Below, piece by piece: positions 17,803 to 25,782 of a DNA stretch of 64,000 nucleotides. Origin of the DNA: Phycisphaeraceae bacterium (lineage in GTDB: Bacteria > Planctomycetota > Phycisphaerae > Phycisphaerales > Phycisphaeraceae); contig JANQSF010000033.1 of assembly GCA_028284155.1 (NCBI GenBank), positions 53,741-117,740 of the forward strand. Direction: 5' to 3'. A program made the position numbers and the translations under genes. Under the pieces are notes generated by a model. That model was not told the origin of the DNA. It worked only from the letters and a program-made list of their open reading frames with translations, and did no database searches. Numbering within the stretch: the stretch's first letter is position 1; each line of letters begins with the position of its first letter.

Positions 17803-19371
17803 ATGAACGTCCGCTACATGCTCCTGCAACTCGGCTTGCTGTTGCTGGTCATCAGCGCGATTATCCTGGTCATGCCGATGGGTTGGGCGGTCTATGACTG
17901 GTACACCGCCACCGACGCGGCCGTGATCGCCAACGAGACCGCCGCCATCTGGGCCATGGGCGTGACCGTGGCGATCGGCGCGGTCCTCGGCTTGATGTTG
18001 GTGCTGCTGGGCCGGCGTGGCGGGGACCTGCTTCTGGGGCGGCGTGAAGCCCTGTTGATGGTCGGTCTGAGTTGGTTTGTCGGTGCGGCGCTCGCCGCCG
18101 TGCCCTATTTGCTATGGGCGCACCTGGCTGACATGCCAGCCGACCACCCGTTCCGCTCGTTCATCCCCTGCTACTTCGAGTCGATGTCGGGCCTGACCAC
18201 GACGGGGGCCACCGTACTCAGCGACATCGGGGCATTGCCCGACGGCCTGCTGATGTGGCGCGCGATTACGCACTGGCTGGGTGGCCTGGGCATTGTCGTC
18301 CTGTTTGTCGCCGTGCTGCCGATGCTCGGCGTGGGCGGCAAGAAGCTGTTCCAGTTCGAGGCGCCGGGGCCCAAGCAGGCCGGGGGCGTCCGGCCACGGA
18401 TCGCCGACACCGCTCGGACCCTGTGGCTGGTGTATGTAGGCCTGACGGTCGCCGCGGTTTTGTCGCTTCGCCTGACCGGCGCCATGGGCTGGTTCGACAG
18501 CATCTGCCACGCCTTTTCGATGGTCTCCACCGGCGGGCTCAGCACGCGCGACGCGAGCATTGCCCACTACGACTCGGTCGCCGTGGACGTGATTTGCATC
18601 GTGTTCATGCTGCTGGCCGGTGTGAATTTCGCCCTGTTCTACCAAGCCGCCAAGGGCAAGTTCAGCGCGGTCTGGCGCGACAGCGAACTGCGCATCTACC
18701 TGGCGTTGAAGTTGATCGTCATCGTGGTGGTGGCGTTCAATCTGTTCGGCACGCCGATCACGAGCACGGCGGGCAAGCAGATCGAGTCAGCCCACGCCGG
18801 TGACGCCGTGCAGTACGCGGCGTTTCAGACCATCGCGCTGCACACGGGCACGGGGTTCGTCACCGCTGACTATGACCTTTGGCCGTTCGTCAGCCGCGTC
18901 ATGCTCGTGGGGCTGATGTTCATCGGCGGGTGTGCCGGTTCGACCGCCGGTGGTATCAAGGTCATTCGATTCTGGGTCACGCTCCGGGTCATGGCGGCGG
19001 AACTCGAGAAGATGTTCCGCCCGAACGTGGTCCGCCCACTGCGCGTCGGGCGCGGCATCGTGGACAGCGAGACCGCCGCGTCGGCCGTGACCTACTTCCT
19101 GACGATCCTGTTGCTCTTCGGCGTCGGTGCGTTCCTCATCGCCGAGTTCGAGGGCAAGGCCGGCCGGCCCGACATGCTCACCGCCATGAGCGCCAGCATC
19201 TCGACGTTGTGTAATGTCGGCCCGGGGCTGCACGGCGTCGGAGCGACCCAGAACTACGGCTGGTTCAGCGACCCGAGTCTGCTGGTCATGTCCCTGCTGA
19301 TGGCGTTCGGTCGGCTGGAGGTGTACACCGTCCTCGTGCTGATGCTCCCGAGGTTCTGGCGGAGCGAATAA
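17803..19371 (+). CDS. trkH: Trk system potassium uptake protein TrkH
   Basis: The 522-residue integral membrane channel has the four P-loops '[13 protein letters not shown]', '[11 protein letters not shown]', '[12 protein letters not shown]' and '[11 protein letters not shown]', and the family motif '[16 protein letters not shown]'. Length fits canonical TrkH (about 480-520). It follows TrkA and probably forms the TrkAH system at the membrane. Its spacer to nuoI is filled by an inverted repeat. Confidence 0.93.
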   Translation: MNVRYMLLQLGLLLLVISAIILVMPMGWAVYDWYTATDAAVIANETAAIWAMGVTVAIGAVLGLMLVLLGRRGGDLLLGRREALLMVGLSWFVGAALAAVPYLLWAHLADMPADHPFRSFIPCYFESMSGLTTTGATVLSDIGALPDGLLMWRAITHWLGGLGIVVLFVAVLPMLGVGGKKLFQFEAPGPKQAGGVRPRIADTARTLWLVYVGLTVAAVLSLRLTGAMGWFDSICHAFSMVSTGGLSTRDASIAHYDSVAVDVICIVFMLLAGVNFALFYQAAKGKFSAVWRDSELRIYLALKLIVIVVVAFNLFGTPITSTAGKQIESAHAGDAVQYAAFQTIALHTGTGFVTADYDLWPFVSRVMLVGLMFIGGCAGSTAGGIKVIRFWVTLRVMAAELEKMFRPNVVRPLRVGRGIVDSETAASAVTYFLTILLLFGVGAFLIAEFEGKAGRPDMLTAMSASISTLCNVGPGLHGVGATQNYGWFSDPSLLVMSLLMAFGRLEVYTVLVLMLPRFWRSE

Positions 19372-19376
19372 CGGGG

Positions 19377-19535
19377 CATTGTCGATTTGCAATTGTCCAT
19401 TGCCGATTTGTCGTCAATCGAACCGCGTTTGAGAAACGGGTGCTTCCGGTTGTTTGACGCGGTCGCAGGCAGACCGAACAATGACGTGGCAGACGCCCCG
19501 TTTAATCGCAATTCGGCAATCGACAATCGCAAATG
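19377..19535. repeat. Palindromic spacer built from AATCGGCAATCG-type words (trkH-nuoI)
   Basis: The first arm (about 19377-19419) begins just after the trkH stop and the second (about 19504-19535) runs into the nuoI start codon. The arms are imperfect reverse complements made of repeated cgattg/ccgattt words. A close relative lies between rpsA and pgsA. Confidence 0.55.
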
Positions 19536-20075
19536 ATCCACGACGACGACATCCTGCTGATCGAGCCGAAGCCGATCTCGCGCAGCGAATCAACTTTTCT
19601 GCCCGAGGTGTTCAAGGGGTTGGGCACGACCCTGAAGCACCTGATCGGGTCGGTCGGGCGCGGCTCGCGTAACAAGACGATGTGCTACCCGGAAGAGCGT
19701 CGCGAGGACATCCCTGTTGAAGACGGCGGGCTGCACAAGGCCAACTTCCGCGGTGTCCACCGACTCAACCGCGACGAAGACGGCCGAGTCAAGTGCGTGG
19801 CCTGCTTCATGTGCCAGACGGCCTGCCCCGCGCACTGCATCCACATCGTCGGCGAAGAGTCGCCCTGGGACGACCGCGAAAAGTACCCCAAGCAGTTCGA
19901 CCTCGACGAACTACGCTGCATCTACTGCGGCATGTGCGAAGAGGCCTGCCCGGTTGACGCGATCGAGCTAACGCCGGTATACGACATCGTCGGCCTGTCA
20001 CGGCAGGAGATGGTATTCGACAAGGAGAAACTGCTGGCCGTGTACGACCAGACGGTGGAAGACAAGCCGATGTAG
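19533..20075 (+). CDS. nuoI: NuoI-like 2x[4Fe-4S] ferredoxin subunit of complex I
   Basis: The protein has 180 residues. It shows the NuoI N-terminus ('FLPEVFKGLGTTLKHLI', 'YPEERR') and two 4Fe-4S motifs: Cys88, 91, 94, 98 (CVACFMCQTACP) and Cys129, 132, 135, 139 (CIYCGMCEEACP). In complex I this peripheral-arm subunit carries clusters N6a/N6b between NuoG/B and the quinone site. No other nuo gene is in the window, which is unusual because nuoI normally sits between nuoH and nuoJ. The start codon abuts a palindrome and lacks a Shine-Dalgarno site. Confidence 0.85.
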   Translation: MIHDDDILLIEPKPISRSESTFLPEVFKGLGTTLKHLIGSVGRGSRNKTMCYPEERREDIPVEDGGLHKANFRGVHRLNRDEDGRVKCVACFMCQTACPAHCIHIVGEESPWDDREKYPKQFDLDELRCIYCGMCEEACPVDAIELTPVYDIVGLSRQEMVFDKEKLLAVYDQTVEDKPM

Positions 20076-20095
20076 CGTTGCGCCGCGGCAAGTCT

Positions 20096-21100
20096 TTATG
20101 GCAGCGCGGCGTCGCGTTTGGCCTTGCGCAACGCAGCGTTCGCGCGAATCACTTCGTCATTCAACGGCCGGATCTCTGACTTGTACGTCGTGACTTCCGC
20201 GGGATCAACGACGCCGATCTGCTCCTTGGCTCGCAGCGCGGCTTCGTACATTTCACGCGCTTTGACGGTGGTGTCCTTGATCGGCTCGTATGTTTCGATG
20301 GCTTGCTGCGTCCTGATGTAGCCGTAAATGCGGGCATTCTGTTCCTGGTACTGGCGCAGCGCGTCTTGGGCACGATCGACTCGGGCCTGCGCGGCAGCGA
20401 CCGGGTCGATCGGGTTGACGTTGTTCCCCGATTGACCATCGGGCAGGGCCGGTTTGTTCACGCCGTCGGCAGGAGTGGGGATCAGGTCGGGGTTGCGGTC
20501 ACCGGGGCCATTCGGTTGCGGCGTGGGCTGCGGACCGGGACGTGTCTGACTCGGCTTGGGCGGCGGGACGGCGGGATAGTCGCTGACGACGTCGTCGGCG
20601 GTGTCGGCCAGGCCGTCGGGGCCGTTGCTGATCAGTTCGAATTCCTTGTCGTTGACCATTCGGTATCGCAGCGGGTTCGACCAGCCGTCGATGTGCTTGC
20701 TGACGATGACCGTGCCGGTCGTGTCACCTGGCAGCGTTTCGTTCTCGTTGTATTTCTGTCGAACGTCGTCGGCCGCCTGGGACATGGCCGTGTATGTCTC
20801 AGCCAGCGCGATCGTGGAATCGACGACGGCGCCAATCCCGAGCAGGCCCATGACCAGCGCGAATCCGAAGAAGGCCAGGAACGTCGACCCCAGCCCACCG
20901 ATGATCGTGCCCGCGATCGCCAGCCCGCGCGGCTGCTTCCCCAAGCCGAACAGGCTCAGCAGGAAACCCAGCGGGCACAGAAACCCGCAACTGACCCAGC
21001 CGACCAGCGCCAGCACGAAGCCGGCTGTGCCCAGGCTGTTGCTGGGCGCCTGTTGAACGACGACTTGTGTGCCCGGGCCCCGATACGATTGTTGCGACAT
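20096..21100 (-). CDS. DUF4190 membrane protein with a GspG-like segment and coiled coil
   Basis: The ATG at 21100 gives 334 residues; a longer open frame to 21769 runs antisense through the FIST gene and is rejected. Residues about 20-85 form a DUF4190-type pair of membrane helices (SLGTAGFVLALVGWVSCGFLC, then IAGTIIGGLGSTFLAFFG). Residues about 110-150 read 'DGWSNPLRYRMVND...SNGPDGLADTADDV', the typical C-terminal core of type II secretion pseudopilin GspG. A Pro-rich linker follows, then a charged coiled coil (about 235-334). I know no function for this combination. It is convergent with nuoI. Confidence 0.65.
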   Translation of the reverse strand: MSQQSYRGPGTQVVVQQAPSNSLGTAGFVLALVGWVSCGFLCPLGFLLSLFGLGKQPRGLAIAGTIIGGLGSTFLAFFGFALVMGLLGIGAVVDSTIALAETYTAMSQAADDVRQKYNENETLPGDTTGTVIVSKHIDGWSNPLRYRMVNDKEFELISNGPDGLADTADDVVSDYPAVPPPKPSQTRPGPQPTPQPNGPGDRNPDLIPTPADGVNKPALPDGQSGNNVNPIDPVAAAQARVDRAQDALRQYQEQNARIYGYIRTQQAIETYEPIKDTTVKAREMYEAALRAKEQIGVVDPAEVTTYKSEIRPLNDEVIRANAALRKAKRDAALP

Positions 21101-21239
21101 GGCGTTGAGCTTTCGTTGATGAACACGACGTGACGCGGGGCCGATCCTATCCTGTCCCGCCCCGGTTTCGCAAGTCTTGTTTGTGACGGGAAAAAGCCCC
21201 ACACGCCCGCCACGTGGGCGTGGATGATAAGTTCTCCAC

Positions 21240-22433
21240 ATGACCACACCGCGAACGACATTCGCCTCGGCGCTCAGTGACGCGCCCGATACCGCCGACG
21301 CAGTCGGACAGGTCGTTTCCGACCTATCACAACGGCTGAATGGTTCGGTCGATCTGGCCGTCGTCTTCGCGACTCCGCACCACGCCGACGCGATGACACT
21401 CGTGCACGAGGTCTTGCGTTCGACGCTCGCCCCGCGCGTCGAACTCGGCGTGACCTGCGAAGGGGTGATCGGCGTCCGCCGCGAGGTCGAACGCAGCCCG
21501 GGGCTTTCCATCCTGGCGGCGTCGTTGCCCGACGCGTTGCTCGAACCGTTCGAGACCGAAGACATCGATTGGAGCACGGCCGCGCACGAACCTGAGGCTG
21601 TGCGGGCCCAACTCTGGCCGCACGCCGACGACGAGCCCAAAGTTGTCCTGTTCATGGCCGACCCGTTCAGCACACCGATGCTCAGCGTGTTGCCCGGTCT
21701 GGGCGCGGCGTTGCCCGATGTGCCGGTGATCGGCGGCATGGCCAGCGGTGCGGGGCAGGCGGGTGACAACCGTGTGCTCTACAACGGGCAGGTTATGAGC
21801 GACGGCGGTGTGGGCGTCGTGATCGGCGGCGCGGTGCAGGTCGATACGACGGTGAGCCAGGGTTGCCGCCCGGTCGGCAAACCCGTGGTGATTACGAAGA
21901 GCCAGCGCCACGTCGTGATGCAACTGGGCGGTCGGCAGGCGATGGCCGTCGTACGCGAGTTGATCGCGTCATTGCCCGACGAGGACCGCGTGCTGATTCA
22001 GAACAACGGCCTGCTCGTCGGTCGCGTCATCAATGAGTACAAAGACCGCTTCGGCCGCGGCGACTTCCTGATCCGCGGCCTGCACGGCGTGGACGAAGAC
22101 AACGGCTACATCGCCATCGCCGACCCGCAGGTGCGCGTGGGGCAAACCATTCAATTCCACGTGCGCGACCAGCGTACGGCCCGCGAAGACTTCAGCCTGC
22201 TGCTCGAAATGCAGCAGATCCACGGCCCGGCAGCCGGCGCGTTGCTGTTCAGTTGCAACGGCCGAGGGACTCGCCTGTTTGACCGCCCGAACGCCGACTC
22301 GGGCATGGTGCACCACGCGCTGGGCGACGCGCCGCTGGCCGGCTTCTTCGCCGCCGGCGAGATCGGCCCCGTCGGCGGCCAGAACTTCGTGCACGGACAC
22401 ACGGCGGCGCTGGTTGTGTTTCGAGATGGGTGA
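21240..22433 (+). CDS. FIST domain signal-sensing protein
   Basis: The 397-residue protein has a FIST N domain (about 1-200, with 'LGVTCEGVIGVRREVE' and 'VIGGMASGAG') and a FIST C domain (about 215-395, 'NNGLLVGRVINEYKDRFGRGDFLIRGL' and the closing 'ALLFSCNGRGTRLF...GFFAAGEIGPVGG'). FIST domains are thought to bind small ligands such as amino acids and often feed signalling proteins. Here no output domain is fused and no kinase is adjacent. It is divergent from the DUF4190 gene (139 nt between starts) and convergent with the ATPase gene. Confidence 0.9.
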   Translation: MTTPRTTFASALSDAPDTADAVGQVVSDLSQRLNGSVDLAVVFATPHHADAMTLVHEVLRSTLAPRVELGVTCEGVIGVRREVERSPGLSILAASLPDALLEPFETEDIDWSTAAHEPEAVRAQLWPHADDEPKVVLFMADPFSTPMLSVLPGLGAALPDVPVIGGMASGAGQAGDNRVLYNGQVMSDGGVGVVIGGAVQVDTTVSQGCRPVGKPVVITKSQRHVVMQLGGRQAMAVVRELIASLPDEDRVLIQNNGLLVGRVINEYKDRFGRGDFLIRGLHGVDEDNGYIAIADPQVRVGQTIQFHVRDQRTAREDFSLLLEMQQIHGPAAGALLFSCNGRGTRLFDRPNADSGMVHHALGDAPLAGFFAAGEIGPVGGQNFVHGHTAALVVFRDG

Positions 22434-22511
22434 TGAATGGGTTGCGACAGGCTTGCAGCGGGAGGGCGAGGCTCCGTCCGAGCCGTGGTCGAGTGTGATC
22501 GGTGGGTGCCC

Positions 22512-22634
22512 GTGAATAGGTGAAGCGTTTCACAGCAGTGGGGCGGACATTCCTGTCTGACAACTGGAGCAATGGCAGACAGGGATGTCTGCCCCACCTT
22601 GGAAACTGAGCCGTGAAACGCTTCGCTTATTCAC
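22512..22634. repeat. Nested double palindrome in a convergent intergenic region
   Basis: Outer arms 22512-22533 and 22613-22634 (gtgaa..gcgtttcac / gtgaaacgcttc..ttcac) enclose inner arms 22538-22559 and 22576-22597 (gtggggcggacat.. / ..gtctgccccac). The inner arms differ at two positions. The whole 123 nt can fold as a two-tier hairpin. It separates the convergent FIST and ATPase genes and may serve as a terminator or be a mobile repeat. Confidence 0.65.
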
Positions 22635-22677
22635 AGCCACCCAAACTCTTACCTACGCTCAATCGCAACCACATTTC

Positions 22678-25600
22678 CTACCCCTTCTGCATCGGTCCCA
22701 ACACGCTGTCGACCAGCGCCAGCGCGTCGTCCACGCGGTCGCCGCGGTTGTCGCCGGTGTACGCGACGCGCGCGAAACGTCGCAGGTGACGTGACGGCGA
22801 CCCGTCGGCCTTGACGACCTGTTGCAACTGCCAGAGGAACCAGCCGACCGACTGGATCATGCGTCGCCGCTCGTCCGGGTGGCCGAGCACGCGGGAGAAG
22901 ACGCGCGACGCGGTGCGCCCGCCGGTGGTCGGTTCGACGAACCAGACGATGGCCTTGCCCAACTGCGCGGCGTCGCCCGTCAGTTGATAAGCGAGCACGC
23001 GTGAGAAATACGTGACACCCGGCACGCGCATCTGCAACGCGTAATTGAACGCGCCGGTCAACTCAGGCCAGAATCGCGCGTCGTCGCCCGTCGCCCACGG
23101 GCCGGCCAACTTCGGGCCGACGGTGTGGCCCTGATCGTCGCGGTCGAGCATGGTCGGCTCGAAGATCATCGCCGCATAGGCCGCGTCAAACGAAAACGAC
23201 ACAGGCCGCAGGTCGCTGGCTTCGGCGTGGTCGGACATCAGGCCCATGATCCTGGCGTCGACACGCACGCCATCCGGATCGGGCGTGTCGCCCTCGAACC
23301 AGCGCAGCTTGTCCGCCAGCCCGCCCCATTGGCCGAACGTGCGCAGGTCGCTCGGCAGATCGAAACGCAGGTCGAGCACGGGCATGTAGCGGTCGCTGCC
23401 GCCACCGCGCCACACGTCGGTCATGAGGCGGATGTTCCCGCCGCCGTCCTGCTCGATGGTCCGCGGCGCGAACGCCGTGTCGCGGTAGACCAGGCGTAGC
23501 TCGTTGACGTGCGCCAGATCGACCTCGCCGATCGCGCCGAAGTCCTGGCCGGCGTCGGTGACCCACTGCGCGCGACGCGCGGTGGGCAGGGCGATGCTGG
23601 TCGAGGTGTCGCCTTGACCGGCCGCACCAAGACGTGCGACGAACAATTGGTCGCGCGAACGCGAGGCGCAGACCGCCCACGTCGCGATCGGCAGGCGGTG
23701 CGTCTGCACCGGCTCGGGCAGTTCACGACGCGCGACGAGTGAGACCTGCGTGCCGATGCGCAACTGACCGTCCGGGTCCGTCCACGTGTCGACCTCTACC
23801 CTGGTGTCAGCCTCCCCGAGCCGTGCGGACGCCGGCGCGACGCGGCGTTGGTCGATGCCGAATTGCTGCCACGTGTCGGCCGGCGCGGGCGTGTGCGTGT
23901 GCATGAACCGCAGGACGCTGCGCAGGTGCGCCACCAGCAACGACTCGGCCGCCCGGTCGGCCACGACCGGCACGATGCCGTCCACGACCTCGCGGCTCTC
24001 GCCCTGCGGCCGAACGCTGAAGATGACCGTTTCGTCCTTGCCCAGGTGCAGCCGCAGCGCGAGGCAAACGTCCTGATGGATCGCGACCTGGTAAAAGATC
24101 GCGTCAACTTTGACGGCGTCTTTCGGGGGGCGGTCGAGGTCGGAGATGACGGAGACCTGCGGCGTTTCCTGCGCCTCTTCGTCGTCTTCGTTCGCTTTTT
24201 GACTCGAAGTCGCCGCGTGTGTGAGTCGTTTTTCCTGTTTGCGTCGTTCGGCGTCGTCGATGCCCTTGCGGTACACGACCACGTCGAGGCCTTGGCGCAG
24301 ACACTCGGCCGCCAGCGCTTCGACGGCGGCTGGTACATCGGGCGCGGCGACATCGACCCGCCAGGCCCGGCCGCTGGGACGCGGGCGAAGTTCCAGCACA
24401 TGATTCGGTCGGTAGCGCTTGAGCGTGAAAAACCGTTTGCCCAGGATTTCCCGCCCGATCTCCGCCAGGCTGGGCGTCGAGACGACGACCTGCAACGGCA
24501 TGAACTCGCTGGCGAGCAGGAGCCGTTGCTTGTCGATCACGAACGGCAGGTGTGAGCGCTGCGCCGCGTCGAAGTCGAGCAGTTCGTCAACGACGATGAC
24601 CTCGGGCAGGTGCACAAGCCGTTGCAGGCGGGCGAACGGGTCGCCCGAGCGCTCGACGTTGCCGTAGATGTACGCCTCGGCCGCGGGCAGCGTGGCGATG
24701 AGCAGTTGCGGCAGGGGGGCGTGGCCCTTGACCCAGCGTTCGACCGCCGCCTCGCCGACGACGCCGGCGCTGACGTAATGCTGCAACCCAAGCTTGCGCA
24801 GGAACGACTCGACGCGCTCGACGATCACGCGTTGCTTGAGTTCGTCCGGCACGATGAACAGGACCCGCTGCCCACGCACGAACGCCGCGTAGGTCGCGCA
24901 GGCGAGCAGCGTGGACGTTTTGCCGCAGCCCGGGTCGCCGTGGATCAGCAGGTCGGCCGTCGCGCCGCCGAACGGGTCGGCCGAGGCGTCGCTCTGTTCA
25001 CTTCGGCCGCGGACCAGCGCGCTGTGCGCGTCACAGAATCGCTCGAACGCGCGGACCTGGTCGTCGGTCGGCACGACGCCGCCAAAGATCGGCGCCAGGT
25101 CGTTGCGACCGCTCAGTTGCGACATCTCGGTCTGATGCAGCAGCATCGGGGCGCTGGCCGCAAGGGCTTCCTCCGGCAGGTTGTCGAGCAGTTCCGTGAG
25201 CCAGTCGGGCGGCAGGGGCCCTTCCTTCTCTTCAATCAGCTTGCGCAGCCGCTTGCGGCGTTTGCCGCGGTGCGACGTGATGTCTTTGGCTTGCTTCTTT
25301 TCCGGCTTGCCGTCCAGGCCGAGCCGTTCGAAGATCTGCGCCCCGAACCAAACGGCGATCAGCGGAGCGATCGACAGGACGAAACACAGGAAGTTGATGA
25401 ACCAGCCTTTCCCAATCCAACTGAGCAACGCGGGCCCGAGCGCGCCGACGGCGATGAAGGCGATGGCTGTGCCGGGCTTGAAGCGGAACTTCTGGAACGT
25501 GCCTTCGCGCCGCAGTTCGTCGAGCGTGCGGTTCTCGACCATGCGGGCGCAGATCGCCAGTGTGAGGATGGCCGATGCGGCGCAGATGATGGCAATCATG

Positions 25601-25782
25601 ATCGTGGAACGCGCGACCGACGGGCTGCCCGTGACAAAGTGGGGATTGAAGATGAAAAAGAGGATCAGCAGCACGGCCGGCGCGGCGGCGGCGAACTGCA
25701 TCCAGCGTCGTCGGCGCTTGACCCACGACGGGTGGCTCGACCATCGGCCGAGCTTCTGATCCAGGAAGACCTCAGGCTTCAT
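22678..25782 (-). CDS. Membrane-anchored P-loop/SF2 helicase-like ATPase, 1034 aa
   Basis: The N-terminus has four hydrophobic segments (about 31-47, 60-80, 106-122 and 130-148). A basic stretch (HRGKRRKRLRK) follows, then a P-loop core: Walker A HGDPGCGKTST (281-291), a Walker B-like strand with VIVVDELLDFD (396-405; DELL in place of DEAD/DEAH), and a motif III-like STPS (435-438). Residues after about 460 contain a second Rossmann-like lobe ('VEALAAECLRQGLDVVVYRKG') and a long C-terminal part I do not recognise. Its start overlaps the upstream gene by 11 nt, so translation is probably coupled. It may be an ATP-driven motor at the inner membrane; helicase activity is not shown by the sequence. 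Confidence 0.7.
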   Translation of the reverse strand: MKPEVFLDQKLGRWSSHPSWVKRRRRWMQFAAAAPAVLLILFFIFNPHFVTGSPSVARSTIMIAIICAASAILTLAICARMVENRTLDELRREGTFQKFRFKPGTAIAFIAVGALGPALLSWIGKGWFINFLCFVLSIAPLIAVWFGAQIFERLGLDGKPEKKQAKDITSHRGKRRKRLRKLIEEKEGPLPPDWLTELLDNLPEEALAASAPMLLHQTEMSQLSGRNDLAPIFGGVVPTDDQVRAFERFCDAHSALVRGRSEQSDASADPFGGATADLLIHGDPGCGKTSTLLACATYAAFVRGQRVLFIVPDELKQRVIVERVESFLRKLGLQHYVSAGVVGEAAVERWVKGHAPLPQLLIATLPAAEAYIYGNVERSGDPFARLQRLVHLPEVIVVDELLDFDAAQRSHLPFVIDKQRLLLASEFMPLQVVVSTPSLAEIGREILGKRFFTLKRYRPNHVLELRPRPSGRAWRVDVAAPDVPAAVEALAAECLRQGLDVVVYRKGIDDAERRKQEKRLTHAATSSQKANEDDEEAQETPQVSVISDLDRPPKDAVKVDAIFYQVAIHQDVCLALRLHLGKDETVIFSVRPQGESREVVDGIVPVVADRAAESLLVAHLRSVLRFMHTHTPAPADTWQQFGIDQRRVAPASARLGEADTRVEVDTWTDPDGQLRIGTQVSLVARRELPEPVQTHRLPIATWAVCASRSRDQLFVARLGAAGQGDTSTSIALPTARRAQWVTDAGQDFGAIGEVDLAHVNELRLVYRDTAFAPRTIEQDGGGNIRLMTDVWRGGGSDRYMPVLDLRFDLPSDLRTFGQWGGLADKLRWFEGDTPDPDGVRVDARIMGLMSDHAEASDLRPVSFSFDAAYAAMIFEPTMLDRDDQGHTVGPKLAGPWATGDDARFWPELTGAFNYALQMRVPGVTYFSRVLAYQLTGDAAQLGKAIVWFVEPTTGGRTASRVFSRVLGHPDERRRMIQSVGWFLWQLQQVVKADGSPSRHLRRFARVAYTGDNRGDRVDDALALVDSVLGPMQKG

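Noticed and set aside
21101..21769. N-terminal extension of the DUF4190 protein
   Set aside because: It lies antisense to the FIST gene and places 223 untypical residues before the normal DUF4190 start.
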